Below the pieces are notes generated by a model. It was not told where the DNA came from. It searched no databases and saw nothing but the letters and a program-made list of their open reading frames with translations. From Bacillus sp. AFS029637 (GTDB lineage Bacteria > Bacillota > Bacilli > Bacillales > Bacillaceae_G): a DNA stretch of 64,000 bases. Positions 30,084 to 39,282 of the stretch are shown here, piece after piece. Positions within the stretch are counted from its first letter, which is position 1. Each line of letters begins with the position of its first letter. Both the position numbers and the translations under genes were made by a program. The stretch spans positions 1-64,000 of the forward strand of contig NZ_NUPZ01000009.1 in NCBI RefSeq assembly GCF_002584985.1, written 5' to 3'.

Positions 30084-31355
30084 ATGAATTTGTCAATTGC
30101 AGCATTAGAAAACATGAAATTAAAAGAGTTATATGAGCTTGCGAAAGAATTTAAGATTTCGTATTATAGCAAGTTAACGAAAAAAGAGTTAATCTTCGCT
30201 ATTTTAAAAGCTCGAGCAGAAAAAGAAGGTTTCTTTTTCATGGAAGGCGTATTAGAAATTATTCAATCAGAAGGATTTGGATTCCTACGTCCTATCAACT
30301 ATTCTCCAAGCTCAGAAGATATTTATATCTCAGCTTCGCAAATTCGTCGTTTCGATTTGCGTAATGGAGATAAGGTTTCTGGTAAAGTACGACCTCCGAA
30401 AGAAAATGAGCGCTATTTTGGATTGTTACAAGTTGAAGCTGTAAACGGAGATGATCCAGAGTCAGCAAAAGAGCGTGTGCATTTCCCTGCATTAACACCA
30501 TTATACCCAGATCGCCAAATGAAATTGGAAACGGAACCGAAAAAGTTACCGACACGTATCATGGATTTAATCGCACCAGTTGGATTTGGACAACGTGGTT
30601 TAATTGTCGCGCCTCCAAAGGCTGGTAAGACGAGTCTATTAAAAGAAATCGCACACAGTGTTACAACAAATCATCCGGAAGCAGAATTAATTGTACTTTT
30701 AATTGATGAGCGTCCAGAGGAAGTAACAGACATTGAACGTTCTGTTAAGGGAGATGTTGTAAGTTCTACTTTTGATGAAGTACCAGAAAATCATATTAAA
30801 GTAGCTGAACTTGTGTTAGAACGTGCGATGCGTCTTGTAGAGCACAAAAAAGATGTTATCATTTTAATGGATAGTATTACCCGTTTAGCGCGAGCTTACA
30901 ACCTTGTTATTCCGCCAAGTGGTAGAACATTATCGGGTGGTATCGACCCAGCTGCCTTCCATAGACCGAAGCGCTTCTTTGGAGCTGCACGTAATATTGA
31001 AGAAGGCGGTAGCTTAACTATTTTAGCGACAGCGCTTGTCGATACAGGATCTCGTATGGACGATGTAATTTACGAGGAGTTTAAAGGAACTGGAAACATG
31101 GAACTTCACTTAGATCGTTCATTAGCTGAGCGTCGTATCTTCCCGGCGATTGATATTCGTCGTTCTGGTACACGTAAAGAAGATTTATTAATTCCGAAAG
31201 AACATTTAGACAAGCTATGGGGTATTCGTAAAACAATGCGCGATACACCAGACTTTGTTGAAGGTTTCTTACGTAAGCTTCGTCAAACAAAGACAAATGA
31301 AGAGTTTTTACAAAACATTGTTGCAGACTCGAAAAGATATGTAACAACTAAGTAA
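30084..31355 (+). CDS. rho: Transcription termination factor Rho
   Basis: 423 residues. Hexameric RNA-DNA helicase. N-terminal Rho domain (1-50, [20 protein letters not shown]), RNA-binding cold-shock-like domain (52-125, with GFGFLR and [10 protein letters not shown]), and an ATPase domain with Walker [25 protein letters not shown] and the arginine finger region. No acidic or repetitive insertions. The ribosome binding site is weak. The start agrees with Bacillus homologues. Confidence 0.98.
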   Translation: MNLSIAALENMKLKELYELAKEFKISYYSKLTKKELIFAILKARAEKEGFFFMEGVLEIIQSEGFGFLRPINYSPSSEDIYISASQIRRFDLRNGDKVSGKVRPPKENERYFGLLQVEAVNGDDPESAKERVHFPALTPLYPDRQMKLETEPKKLPTRIMDLIAPVGFGQRGLIVAPPKAGKTSLLKEIAHSVTTNHPEAELIVLLIDERPEEVTDIERSVKGDVVSSTFDEVPENHIKVAELVLERAMRLVEHKKDVIILMDSITRLARAYNLVIPPSGRTLSGGIDPAAFHRPKRFFGAARNIEEGGSLTILATALVDTGSRMDDVIYEEFKGTGNMELHLDRSLAERRIFPAIDIRRSGTRKEDLLIPKEHLDKLWGIRKTMRDTPDFVEGFLRKLRQTKTNEEFLQNIVADSKRYVTTK

Positions 31356-31370
31356 AGGGAAAAGATTGGG

Positions 31371-31402
31371 ACTCGCTTATTTTATAGTAAGCGAGTTTTT
31401 TA
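31371..31402 (+). terminator. rho terminator
   Basis: Stem actcgctta/taagcgagt with a T-run, 15 nt after the stop codon. Confidence 0.88.
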
Positions 31403-31530
31403 TGTTGATAAGGGAATAATAGAGATGGTTGTATATGGAAAGGTAGTTGTTTTTTGGCTAGGAATTAGATTTTGGGTGAAAGGATGTTAGTTATTCAGGG
31501 TTGGATGAGACGTCTTCACTTTAATATGGT

Positions 31531-31648
31531 ATCCAGCTCCAGCGGCTAGAATCTCCGGTCATTTCGCTCTCTCGGTCGAAGCAAAAAGCGCTTCTTGGTC
31601 GAGAGCTCCAATGCCCTGCGATTCTGAACGAGCCGCTTGCGCTTTTAA
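31531..31648 (-). repeat. Modular repeat unit, core type a (inverted)
   Basis: Reverse orientation relative to the glpX copies. Core hairpin in sense orientation GAAGC-gcttttt-GCTTC; inner stem AGAATC/GATTCT. Confidence 0.85.
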
Positions 31649-31653
31649 ATGGT

Positions 31654-31770
31654 ATCCAGCTCCAGCGGCTAGAATGGTCGGTGGCTTCGCGTCTTCCTAC
31701 GAGGCAAAAAGCGCCTCTGCGTCAGAAGCTCCATCCTCCTCCCATTCTGAACGAGCCGCTTCTGCTTTTA
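31654..31770 (-). repeat. Modular repeat unit, core type b (inverted)
   Basis: Tandem to the preceding unit but with core b: GAGGC-gcttttt-GCCTC; inner stem AGAATGG/CCATTCT. An apparent open frame of about 70 codons across both units is not a gene. Confidence 0.85.
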
Positions 31771-31919
31771 AATTTAAAAAGACAAAAACAGGTAGTTGCA
31801 AAATGAAGTTAGCCTTGTTATAATTTCATCATATGTGTTTCATCAATATAGTTGTGTATGCAGCTGAAGATGAAAAACTCTGTTTCGAAAATGATTCAGG
31901 GCGGAAGGAGATGAAAAGA

Positions 31920-32165
31920 ATGAAAGCAGGAATTCACCCAGATTACAAGAAAGTTGTATTCATGGACACAAACACAGGCTTCAAATTCTTAAGCGGATCT
32001 ACTAAAGGATCTAACGAAACTGTTGAGTGGGAAGATGGTAACACTTATCCATTACTAAAAGTTGAGATCAGTTCTGATTCTCACCCATTCTACACTGGAC
32101 GTCAGAAGTTTGCTACTGCAGACGGACGCGTTGACCGCTTCAATAAGAAATACGGTCTTAAGTAA
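31920..32165 (+). CDS. rpmE2: Ribosomal protein L31 type B
   Basis: 81 residues from the ATG at 31920, which follows GGAAGGAG; a longer frame upstream lacks homology. [20 protein letters not shown] and the C-terminal [11 protein letters not shown] are typical. There is no cysteine at all, so this is the zinc-independent C-minus type with the extended middle segment. It occupies the place next to rho where B. subtilis has the zinc-containing RpmE. Confidence 0.96.
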   Translation: MKAGIHPDYKKVVFMDTNTGFKFLSGSTKGSNETVEWEDGNTYPLLKVEISSDSHPFYTGRQKFATADGRVDRFNKKYGLK

Positions 32166-32175
32166 TAAAAACATA

Positions 32176-32214
32176 AAACAGGCAAGTGTATGTATTCGCT
32201 TGTCTGTTTTTTTT
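32176..32214 (+). terminator. rpmE2 terminator
   Basis: Stem aaacaggcaagtg/cgcttgtctgttt with G-U pairs and eight T. Confidence 0.88.
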
Positions 32215-32273
32215 GCGAAAATATTATACCTTTACCCTACTTTTAACTAAAAAGTAGATGAAAGGAGAGCTTC

Positions 32274-32861
32274 ATGTACTTAATAAATCAAAATGGCTGG
32301 ATTGAAGTGATTTGCGGTAGTATGTTTTCTGGTAAATCAGAAGAGCTTATCCGCCGTGTGCGTCGTACGCAATTTGCGAAACAACATGCAATTGTATTTA
32401 AACCATGTATTGATAATCGTTATAGCGAAGAAGATGTTGTATCACATAACGGATTAAAGGTGAAAGCAGTTCCTGTTGCTGCCTCAAAAGATATATTTGA
32501 TCATATAACAGAAGATATGGATGTTATTGCAATCGATGAGGTACAGTTTTTTGATGGGGACATTGTGGAAGTGGTGCAAGTATTGGCAAATCGTGGCTAT
32601 CGTGTCATTGTAGCTGGTTTAGACCAAGATTTCCGTGGTCTACCATTTGGACAAGTTCCTCAGCTGATGGCGATTGCTGAACATGTAACAAAATTGCAAG
32701 CAGTATGTTCTGCATGTGGATCTCCAGCAAGTCGTACACAACGATTAATTAATGGGGAACCAGCGGCATTTGATGATCCAATTATTTTAGTTGGGGCTTC
32801 AGAATCGTATGAACCGCGCTGTCGTCATTGTCATGCAGTTCCTACAAACAAAGATCAGTAA
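32274..32861 (+). CDS. tdk: Thymidine kinase
   Basis: 195 residues, type II enzyme of thymidine salvage. P-loop [14 protein letters not shown] (about 16-29), DEVQFF (Walker B), AGLDQDFRG, and a zinc site formed by CSAC and CRHC. Typical length. Flanked by its own terminator and the largest repeat cluster. Confidence 0.97.
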   Translation: MYLINQNGWIEVICGSMFSGKSEELIRRVRRTQFAKQHAIVFKPCIDNRYSEEDVVSHNGLKVKAVPVAASKDIFDHITEDMDVIAIDEVQFFDGDIVEVVQVLANRGYRVIVAGLDQDFRGLPFGQVPQLMAIAEHVTKLQAVCSACGSPASRTQRLINGEPAAFDDPIILVGASESYEPRCRHCHAVPTNKDQ

Positions 32862-32890
32862 AACTCGCTGCGCAAGGCGGGTTTTTTTCG
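32862..32890 (+). terminator. tdk terminator
   Basis: Stem aactcgc/gcgggtt with seven T directly after the stop codon. Confidence 0.75.
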
Positions 32891-32938
32891 AAATAGAGAG
32901 AATGAGTGGTGTAAGCCGCTTGCGCTTTTAGATATTAT

Positions 32939-33054
32939 CTAGCTCCGCCTCCTAGGTCCTTGCGTGTAAGAACCTCCCGCACGAGAAGACAAAAAGCGTC
33001 TTCTGTGCGAGAGAACCTTAGCCACTGGACCTAAGTAGTCGGCTCCGCTTTTAA
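32939..33054 (-). repeat. Modular repeat unit, core type c (inverted)
   Basis: Core c in sense orientation: CGCAC-A-GAAGAC-gcttttt-GTCTTC-TC-GTGCG. Inner stem TAGGTCC/GGACCTA; the outer stem is degraded. A short end fragment of another unit precedes it (32911-32931). Confidence 0.8.
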
Positions 33055-33062
33055 ATATATTA

Positions 33063-33180
33063 TCTAGCTCCAGCGGCTAGAATCTCCGGCTATTTCACTC
33101 TCTCACTCGAAGCGAAGAGCGCTTCAAGATCGAGAGTTCAAATATCCTGCGATTCTGAGCGAGCCGCTTGCGCTTTTAAA
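33063..33180 (-). repeat. Modular repeat unit, core type a (inverted)
   Basis: Nearly identical to the unit at 33315-33433. Outer stem GCGGCT/AGCCGC, inner stem AGAATC/GATTCT, core GAAGC/GCTTC. Confidence 0.85.
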
Positions 33181-33188
33181 TTGTGATA

Positions 33189-33308
33189 TCTAGTTCCGGT
33201 GGCTAGCTCTTCATGTCTAAGAACCTCCCGCACGAGAAGACAAAAAGCGTCTTCTGTGCGAGAGAACCTTAGCCAGTCAGAGCTGAGCAAGCCACCTCCA
33301 CTTTTAAA
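33189..33308 (-). repeat. Modular repeat unit, core type c (inverted)
   Basis: Core identical to 32939-33054, but outer stem GGTGGCT/AGCCACC and inner stem AGCTCT/AGAGCT. Confidence 0.85.
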
Positions 33309-33314
33309 TATATT

Positions 33315-33433
33315 ATCTAGCTCCAGCGGCTAGAATCTCCGGCTATTTCACTCTCTCACTCGAAGCAAAGAGCGCTTCAAGATCGAGAGTTCCAATATCC
33401 TGCGATTCTGAGCGAGCCGCTTGCGCTTTTAAA
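33315..33433 (-). repeat. Modular repeat unit, core type a (inverted)
   Basis: Last unit of a c-a-c-a array between tdk and prfA. It is followed by 72 bp containing the prfA expression signals. Confidence 0.85.
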
Positions 33434-33505
33434 TATAATTTGCGTTTTTTTGAGTAAGTACCATATACTATTTGTATTAGATACTAGGATGTAGAGGTGA
33501 ATGAT

Positions 33506-34573
33506 GTGTTAGATCGTTTGCAAGCTGTAGAAGATCGTTATGAGAAGTTAAATGAATTGTTAAGTGACCCAGAGATTATTAGTGATACAAATAAGCTTCG
33601 TGAGTATTCAAAGGAACAATCTGATATACAAGAGACGGTAGAAGTGTATCGTGAGTATAAGGATGTTCGTGAGCAGTTAAAAGATGCGAAAGCAATGTTA
33701 GAAGATAAGTTAGACGCAGAAATGCGTGACATGGTAAAAGAAGAGGTTTCTGAATTAGAAGGACAAGATAAAGAATTGTCAGAGCGTCTGAAAATATTAC
33801 TTGTTCCAAAAGACCCTAACGATGATAAGAACGTTATCGTTGAGGTTCGTGGAGCTGCTGGCGGTGATGAGGCGGCTTTATTTGCTGGTGACTTATATCG
33901 TATGTATAGCCGTTATGCTGAGGTGCAAGGTTGGAAAACTGAAATTATCGAGGCTAGCTATACAGAATTAGGTGGATATAAAGAGATTATCTTTATGATT
34001 AACGGTAAAGGTGCGTTCGCGAAGCTAAAATTCGAGAATGGTGCTCACCGTGTACAACGTGTTCCTGAAACGGAATCTGGTGGACGTATTCATACATCTA
34101 CAGCAACTGTAGCTGTATTACCAGAGGCAGAAGAAGTAGAAATCGACATTCATGAGAAAGATGTTCGTGTTGATACATTCGCTTCTAGTGGTCCTGGTGG
34201 ACAGAGCGTTAATACAACGATGTCAGCGGTACGCTTAACGCATTTACCGACTGGTGTAGTTGTATCTTGTCAGGATGAGAAATCACAAATTAAGAATAAA
34301 GAAAAAGCGATGAAAGTATTACGCGCACGTGTTTATGATAAGTTTAGACAAGAAGCACAAGCTGAGTATGATCAAAACCGTAAACAAGCAGTTGGTACGG
34401 GTGATCGTTCAGAGCGTATTCGTACGTATAACTTCCCGCAAAACCGTGTTACAGACCATCGAATCGGTTTAACGATTCAAAAGCTAGATCAAATCTTACA
34501 AGGTAAGTTAGATGATTTCATCAATGCCTTAGTTATGGAAGATCAGGCTCAAAAGATGGAGGCAGCTGAGTAA
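33506..34573 (+). CDS. prfA: Peptide chain release factor 1
   Basis: Start GTG at 33506 ([19 protein letters not shown]) after AGAGGTGAAT; 355 residues, matching Bacillus homologues. Recognises UAA and UAG. The codon-recognition PxT motif is PET (RVPETESGG), and the GGQ motif for peptidyl-tRNA hydrolysis is in [12 protein letters not shown]. The glutamine is modified by PrmC, encoded next with one shared base. Confidence 0.98.
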   Translation: MLDRLQAVEDRYEKLNELLSDPEIISDTNKLREYSKEQSDIQETVEVYREYKDVREQLKDAKAMLEDKLDAEMRDMVKEEVSELEGQDKELSERLKILLVPKDPNDDKNVIVEVRGAAGGDEAALFAGDLYRMYSRYAEVQGWKTEIIEASYTELGGYKEIIFMINGKGAFAKLKFENGAHRVQRVPETESGGRIHTSTATVAVLPEAEEVEIDIHEKDVRVDTFASSGPGGQSVNTTMSAVRLTHLPTGVVVSCQDEKSQIKNKEKAMKVLRARVYDKFRQEAQAEYDQNRKQAVGTGDRSERIRTYNFPQNRVTDHRIGLTIQKLDQILQGKLDDFINALVMEDQAQKMEAAE

Positions 34574-35424
34574 TGCGTGTCTATGAAGCCCTGAAATGGG
34601 CTTCTTCTTTTTTACAGGAAAATGGACGAGATAAAAATGCGGGAGAAATTGTCCTTTGTCATGTATTAAAGACGAACAGAACAGGGTTACTTATGAATAT
34701 GCGTGAAGAAATAACTGAGGAACAAGAGAAGAGTTTCACAGAAGTTATTAACAAGCATGTAGAAGGTATTCCGATTCAATATATGATTGGTTATGAAATG
34801 TTTTATGGGCGATCGTTCTTTGTGAATGAAGAAGTATTAATACCAAGGCCAGAAACAGAAGAGCTTATAGTCGGAGTGTTAGAAAGAATCGAGCGCCATT
34901 TTGGTAATGAGAAACTGCATGTAGCAGATATCGGTACCGGTAGTGGAGCGATTTCTATTACGCTTGCTTTAGAAAATAAAAATCTTCATGTGTATACGGT
35001 AGATATTGCCCAGGAGTCGATTGAAGTTGCAAAAGAAAATGCAAAAACTTTGGGCGCAGAAGTAACGTTCTATCACGGTGATTTATTGTCACCATTTTAT
35101 GAAACAGGTCAAAAGTTAGATGTTGTTGTTTCAAATCCTCCATATATACCAGAAGAGGATTGGCGTGGCCTTTCTCCTGTTGTGAAAGAGCATGAGCCGA
35201 AGAGAGCGCTTGTTGGTGGTGAAGATGGATTAGATTTCTATCGCCGTTTTATGGAAGAATTGCCAAATGTGTTGCAGAAGAAAGCGATTGTGGCGTTTGA
35301 AATTGGAGTAGGACAAGGTGAGGATGTAAAGGGACTGTTACAAAATGCTTTTCCACATGCTCATGTTGAAGTTGTTTTTGATATTAACGGAAAAGACCGT
35401 ATGGTATTTGCAGAGATGGAGTAA
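34573..35424 (+). CDS. prmC: Release-factor glutamine methyltransferase PrmC (HemK)
   Basis: 283 residues. N-terminal helical release-factor-binding domain (1-75), then a Rossmann methyltransferase with the SAM site VADIGTGSGAISI and the catalytic NPPY motif in SNPPYIPEED. It methylates the GGQ glutamine of release factors. The ATG overlaps the prfA stop (TAATG), showing translational coupling. Confidence 0.97.
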   Translation: MRVYEALKWASSFLQENGRDKNAGEIVLCHVLKTNRTGLLMNMREEITEEQEKSFTEVINKHVEGIPIQYMIGYEMFYGRSFFVNEEVLIPRPETEELIVGVLERIERHFGNEKLHVADIGTGSGAISITLALENKNLHVYTVDIAQESIEVAKENAKTLGAEVTFYHGDLLSPFYETGQKLDVVVSNPPYIPEEDWRGLSPVVKEHEPKRALVGGEDGLDFYRRFMEELPNVLQKKAIVAFEIGVGQGEDVKGLLQNAFPHAHVEVVFDINGKDRMVFAEME

Positions 35425-35535
35425 GGTTCACGCCTTACTCTATTTTTTGTGGAGAAATTTATATAGATTTTGAATTTAATAGTTTAGAAAGATGAAAGTC
35501 TGTCCACACTGTTTGTAGAAGGGACGGTGGAGGAA

Positions 35536-36399
35536 ATGAAAAAACAAGTTATTGCTTATCTTCTTCTATTATTAATTGGTGCACAGTTACTTGTGCAGTT
35601 TGGATATATGAAAGCTGATGCGAAAGGGCCTTCAGTTATTCCGAAAGAGGCCGTTCGATTACGAATTTTAGCAAATAGCGATTCAGATAAAGATCAGGCG
35701 TTAAAGCGTAAAGTACGTGATGAAGTAAAAGCGCAAATTGATGGATGGGTAGCAGATTTAACTTCATTTGAAGAGGCGCGAAAAGTCATTCAAAGTCATA
35801 TTCCAGAAATCGAGAAAACAGTGGCAAATACGTTAAAAAGAGAAGGTAGCAAAGAGTCATTTCAAGTAAAGTTTAGCAAGAATGTAAAGTTTCCTACAAA
35901 GGTATATGGGAATTTTATTTATCCAGCAGGGGAATATGAAGCAGTATTGATTACAATCGGAGAAGGTGAAGGGGCGAACTGGTGGTGTGTATTATTTCCA
36001 CCGATGTGTTTCTTAGATTTTTCAAGTGGTACAGCTGTAAGGAAAGAAGAACATGTTGTGAAGGCTGAATCTCCTGAAGAGAAGCAGGTAAAACAACTAG
36101 ATGAGGAAGTAGTAGATACACAAGAGAACAAAGAGGATGAGGTAAAAGAAAAGAAAGTTGTAAAGCAGGAAGTCGCAAAAAAAGTAACAGCTTCTGAAAA
36201 GAAAGTAGTAAAAAATGAAACGAAAGTAGAAGAACAACCTGTAAGTAAAGAAGAAACAAAAACTGTGGAAAAAGTGGAGAAACCTGTGGAACAAAAACAA
36301 GAAAAACAAAATGAGTATGTAAAAGTACAGGAGGAAGAAGAAAAGCCAGAAGTTAAGTTATTTATTGTAGAAGCTTTTACATCTTTATTTTCTAAATAG
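35536..36399 (+). CDS. spoIIR: Stage II sporulation protein R with a long Lys/Glu insertion
   Basis: Secreted forespore signal that triggers SpoIIGA to process pro-sigma-E. 287 residues from the ATG at 35536, against about 224 in B. subtilis. Signal segment at about 7-25; conserved core PKEAVRLRILANSDSDKDQALKR (split by no gaps) and WWCVLFPPMCFLDFS. From about residue 175 to 265 there is a low-complexity stretch of Lys, Glu and Val before the conserved C-terminus EVKLFIVEAFTSLF. The GGAGG lies unusually close (3 nt) to this ATG. Confidence 0.93.
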   Translation: MKKQVIAYLLLLLIGAQLLVQFGYMKADAKGPSVIPKEAVRLRILANSDSDKDQALKRKVRDEVKAQIDGWVADLTSFEEARKVIQSHIPEIEKTVANTLKREGSKESFQVKFSKNVKFPTKVYGNFIYPAGEYEAVLITIGEGEGANWWCVLFPPMCFLDFSSGTAVRKEEHVVKAESPEEKQVKQLDEEVVDTQENKEDEVKEKKVVKQEVAKKVTASEKKVVKNETKVEEQPVSKEETKTVEKVEKPVEQKQEKQNEYVKVQEEEEKPEVKLFIVEAFTSLFSK

Positions 36400-36448
36400 T
36401 ACTATTAACAAGTCCTTCCTCATATATAAAAAAGAGGAGGGATTTACT

Positions 36449-36907
36449 ATGAAGAAGGTGTATTTTGCTACGAAAGCAGATGTGGAAAGATTACATTCTT
36501 TTTTCGGACAAGCTAATAAAAAAGATGATAAAATAAATGAGTTGTACGCACAATTTATGATTTTGGAAGAGGCGGAAGAAATACGGGCTGTAATTGGTTA
36601 TGAACAAAGTGGGGAAGATGTACTAATTCGTTCTTGTTTATTCACACCTAATGTGGATAAACAAACTTTCTTGTATTTTTTTGAAATGTTTTTGCAGTAT
36701 ATGAAAGAAAAAAATATTCGACAATTGTACTTATTAACAAATCATCCACAATCTATAACAATCTTTCAGTTTTTTGACTTTGTCACTATAGAAAAAGAAA
36801 ACGTGCCAAAGGGAATTCGACAGTTAGAACACTTTTGTAAAAATATAAAAGAGCCAAATGCAATAATACTAAATTGTCAGCTATTCACAAAGTTATCCAC
36901 GGATTAA
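36449..36907 (+). CDS. YwlB-like protein, probable GNAT fold
   Basis: 152 residues. Position between spoIIR and tsaC equals ywlB of B. subtilis, an N-acetyltransferase-like protein. The alternation of strands (EIRAVIGYEQ, VLIRSCLFTP) and a late IRQLYLLTNHPQSITIFQFFDF resembles the last part of a GNAT domain, but I do not see a clear acetyl-CoA loop. Enzyme function is uncertain. Confidence 0.65.
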   Translation: MKKVYFATKADVERLHSFFGQANKKDDKINELYAQFMILEEAEEIRAVIGYEQSGEDVLIRSCLFTPNVDKQTFLYFFEMFLQYMKEKNIRQLYLLTNHPQSITIFQFFDFVTIEKENVPKGIRQLEHFCKNIKEPNAIILNCQLFTKLSTD

Positions 36908-36909
36908 TT

Positions 36910-36945
36910 AGGTTTATCCACATTTTGTGGATAAACCTTGTTTGT
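36910..36945 (+). terminator. Terminator of the spoIIR-ywlB unit
   Basis: Perfect 13-bp stem aggtttatccaca/tgtggataaacct with a three-base loop, followed by a T-rich tail. Confidence 0.75.
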
Positions 36946-37015
36946 CTTTTGGATAAATCTCATAGTAAACTAAAAATAGACAAGTATTTCATGGTAGAAA
37001 AGGACGTGGGAAAAA

Positions 37016-38056
37016 ATGCATACAAATATGTGGGTTGTGGATAATGTTGTGGAAAGAAAAAAATATTATCCACAGTTACAAGAAGCAGCAAAATTATTAA
37101 GGGAAAATGAAGCAATTGCCTTCCCTACAGAAACGGTATATGGACTAGGTGCAAATGCGATGAATGATGAAGCAATCGCGAAGATTTTTGAAGCGAAAGG
37201 AAGACCGAGTGATAATCCACTTATTGTCCACATAGGCACGAAATCTCAGTTAGATGGGATTGTGACGGAAATTCCGCCAGTTGCGGAGAAGTTAATGGAA
37301 CACTTTTGGCCAGGACCGTTAACAATTATTTTACCTAGAAAAGAAGGTATTTCAGAGAAGGTGACGGCAGGGCTTGATACGGTTGGAGTAAGAATGCCTG
37401 ATCATCCAGTGGCGCTTGCTCTTATTGAGGAGGCAAATGTACCTGTTGCGGCACCAAGTGCAAATCGTTCAGGTCGTCCAAGTCCAACGTTAGCGTCTCA
37501 CGTATATGAAGATTTAAATGAGAAAATCGCGGGTATTGTAGATGGTGGTGCAACGGGGGTAGGTGTTGAATCGACTGTAATTGATTGTACGAGCACAGTT
37601 CCAACGATTCTACGTCCAGGTGGCATTACGAAGGAACAGTTGGAAGCGGTGATAGGTACTGTTTCTTTAGATCCAGCTTTAAAGGATGAGAAGGAAAAGC
37701 CGAAATCACCTGGAATGAAATATACACATTATGCACCGAAAGCGCCACTTAGTATTGTTGAAGGATCACGTGAGTTTATTCAGCTTATGGTGGATAAGAA
37801 GAAGGAAGAAGGATTCAAAGTAGGTGTATTAACGACAGAAGAGTATCAGCATGTATATAGTGCAGATGTTATATTATCTTGTGGTGTTCGAAGTGATTTA
37901 GATAGTGTTGCGGCTAAATTATATGATGTACTTAGAACATTTGATGCAAGTGAAGTAGATGTTATTTTTAGTGAGTCGTTCCCAAATGAAGGAATAGGCA
38001 ATGCCATTATGAATCGTTTAACAAAAGCAGCAGGACATCATATTATTACTGAATGA
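37016..38056 (+). CDS. Threonylcarbamoyl-AMP synthase (TsaC/Sua5, YwlC)
   Basis: 346 residues. Makes threonylcarbamoyl-AMP for the t6A modification of ANN-decoding tRNAs. YrdC/Sua5 domain at about 20-215 with FPTETVYGLGANA, KGRPSDNPLIVH, RMPDHP and PSANRSGRPSPT; a linker SPGMKYTHYAPK; and a smaller C-terminal Sua5 domain to the end. The ATG at 37016 follows AGGACGTGGG. Confidence 0.95.
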   Translation: MHTNMWVVDNVVERKKYYPQLQEAAKLLRENEAIAFPTETVYGLGANAMNDEAIAKIFEAKGRPSDNPLIVHIGTKSQLDGIVTEIPPVAEKLMEHFWPGPLTIILPRKEGISEKVTAGLDTVGVRMPDHPVALALIEEANVPVAAPSANRSGRPSPTLASHVYEDLNEKIAGIVDGGATGVGVESTVIDCTSTVPTILRPGGITKEQLEAVIGTVSLDPALKDEKEKPKSPGMKYTHYAPKAPLSIVEGSREFIQLMVDKKKEEGFKVGVLTTEEYQHVYSADVILSCGVRSDLDSVAAKLYDVLRTFDASEVDVIFSESFPNEGIGNAIMNRLTKAAGHHIITE

Positions 38057-38084
38057 TAAGGTGTGATTAGCAAACAGAATATTT

Positions 38085-38125
38085 CTCCTCGGATAAGCAT
38101 ATTTTGAAGTAGCACGTCCGAGGAG
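38085..38125 (+). promoter_or_regulatory. Shine-Dalgarno-sequestering hairpin before mntP
   Basis: CTCCTCGGA (38085-38093) is a perfect complement of TCCGAGGAG (38117-38125), and the second arm contains the mntP Shine-Dalgarno sequence GAGGAGGG. The 23-base loop is unstructured to the eye. Translation would be blocked while the stem is closed. Confidence 0.55.
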
Positions 38126-38133
38126 GGACATGA

Positions 38134-38682
38134 ATGACGTTTGAACAGATAATACCTTTAATAATTATGGCATTCGCCTTAGGGATGGATGCGTTCTCGG
38201 TGAGTCTTGGTATGGGGATGATGACCTTAAAGTTAAGACAAATCCTGTATATCGGTATGACGATAGGGATTTTTCATATTATCATGCCATTTATAGGAAT
38301 GGTATTAGGTCGTTTTTTATCAGAGAAGTATGGAGACATTGCACATTTTGCAGGTGCTATTTTATTAATTGGACTAGGATTCTATATTGTATATTCATCT
38401 ATTTTGGAGAATGAAGAGGCTAGGATTGCCCCTATTGGAATTAGTTTATTCGTATTTGCATTCGGCGTTAGTATAGATAGTTTTTCAGTAGGACTTAGTC
38501 TTGGAATTTACGGGGCACAGACGATTATTACGATATTACTTTTTGGATTTGTTAGCATGTTATTAGCTTGGATTGGTTTATTAATTGGTAGACATGCGAA
38601 AGATATGCTCGGTACATATGGTGAAATAGTAGGTGGTATCATTCTAGTTGGATTTGGATTATATCTCCTTTTCCCTATATAA
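38134..38682 (+). CDS. mntP: Manganese efflux pump MntP (YwlD)
   Basis: 182 residues, six predicted membrane helices. Two homologous halves carry the acidic motifs [12 protein letters not shown] and [12 protein letters not shown], characteristic of MntP. It exports Mn2+ when the metal is in excess. The leader has a hairpin hiding the ribosome binding site, but I do not see the conserved yybP-ykoY manganese riboswitch. Confidence 0.93.
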   Translation: MTFEQIIPLIIMAFALGMDAFSVSLGMGMMTLKLRQILYIGMTIGIFHIIMPFIGMVLGRFLSEKYGDIAHFAGAILLIGLGFYIVYSSILENEEARIAPIGISLFVFAFGVSIDSFSVGLSLGIYGAQTIITILLFGFVSMLLAWIGLLIGRHAKDMLGTYGEIVGGIILVGFGLYLLFPI

Positions 38683-38701
38683 TTTTGAGGAGGAGGACGT
38701 T

Positions 38702-38737
38702 ATGAACAGGGTATTGGAATGGTATATTCGATTTTAG
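38702..38737 (+). other. Eleven-codon open frame with strong ribosome binding site
   Basis: GAGGAGGA stands 5 bases before ATG, followed by MNRVLEWYIRF and a stop. It lies 19 nt after mntP. It may be the stump of a deleted gene or a short leader peptide; no parent is recognised. Confidence 0.3.
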
Positions 38738-38847
38738 GTTGGATTAAGTTAATTCGCGAATGATAAGATAGTTCCTTTCTGTGCATAGTTTTGTTTGTAC
38801 TATATTGATCGCACTAAAAAATTACAGATATAGAAAGGATGAGATGG

Positions 38848-39123
38848 ATGACGAGATTGAAGCAAGTTTTTGGTATTATTATTAGTTTTTTTGTTTTCTG
38901 GTTTAGTATGCTCGGTGTACAAATGTTTGCTGAGTTTTTAGATATTGAGTCATTGAAATTTGTTGCGGGGAAAACGGAGGCAGCGCGTACTTTTTATTCT
39001 CCATACCCGTTTTTAATTGTTTTTCTTATTACATTGCTTTCCCTATACTTCTTAGTAATTAAGCTTGGGAAACCGAAAAAAGAGAAGATGCCTACTTTAG
39101 AGGAAAATAAGGAAGAATTATAA
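38848..39123 (+). CDS. Small membrane protein of unknown function
   Basis: 91 residues from the ATG at 38848 (MTRLKQVFG), with AAAGG upstream; an ATG three codons earlier is also possible. Two hydrophobic helices (about 5-28 and 52-72) and a charged C-terminal tail rich in Lys and Glu. I do not recognise a family. It has its own promoter-like AT-rich leader and a perfect terminator. Confidence 0.7.
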   Translation: MTRLKQVFGIIISFFVFWFSMLGVQMFAEFLDIESLKFVAGKTEAARTFYSPYPFLIVFLITLLSLYFLVIKLGKPKKEKMPTLEENKEEL

Positions 39124-39156
39124 AAAAATCCCCCGCTTTAAGCGGGGGATTTTTTG
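39123..39156. terminator. Terminator after the small membrane protein
   Basis: Perfect stem aaaaaatcccccgctt/aagcgggggatttttt with a two-base loop. Confidence 0.92.
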
Positions 39157-39169
39157 GATGATGTAGTAG

Positions 39170-39277
39170 AGCGGCTAGAATCTCCGGTCATTTCACTCTC
39201 TCTCATGAAGCAAAAAGCGCTTCAAGGTCGAGAGCTTGAAGTGTCATGCGATTCTGAGCGAGCCGCTTCCGCCTTTA
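39170..39277 (-). repeat. Modular repeat unit, core type a (inverted, right end trimmed)
   Basis: Core GAAGC-gcttttt-GCTTC. The terminal agctccagc end is missing where it meets the terminator at 39156. Confidence 0.8.
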
Positions 39278-39282
39278 GGTGG

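Noticed and set aside
31611-31823. 70-codon open frame across two repeat units
   Set aside because: It is made of non-coding repeat sequence (types a and b) and has no ribosome binding site.
32911-33433. Possible CRISPR array
   Set aside because: Units are about 118 bp, contiguous, with strong internal hairpins and no unique spacers; no cas genes are present.
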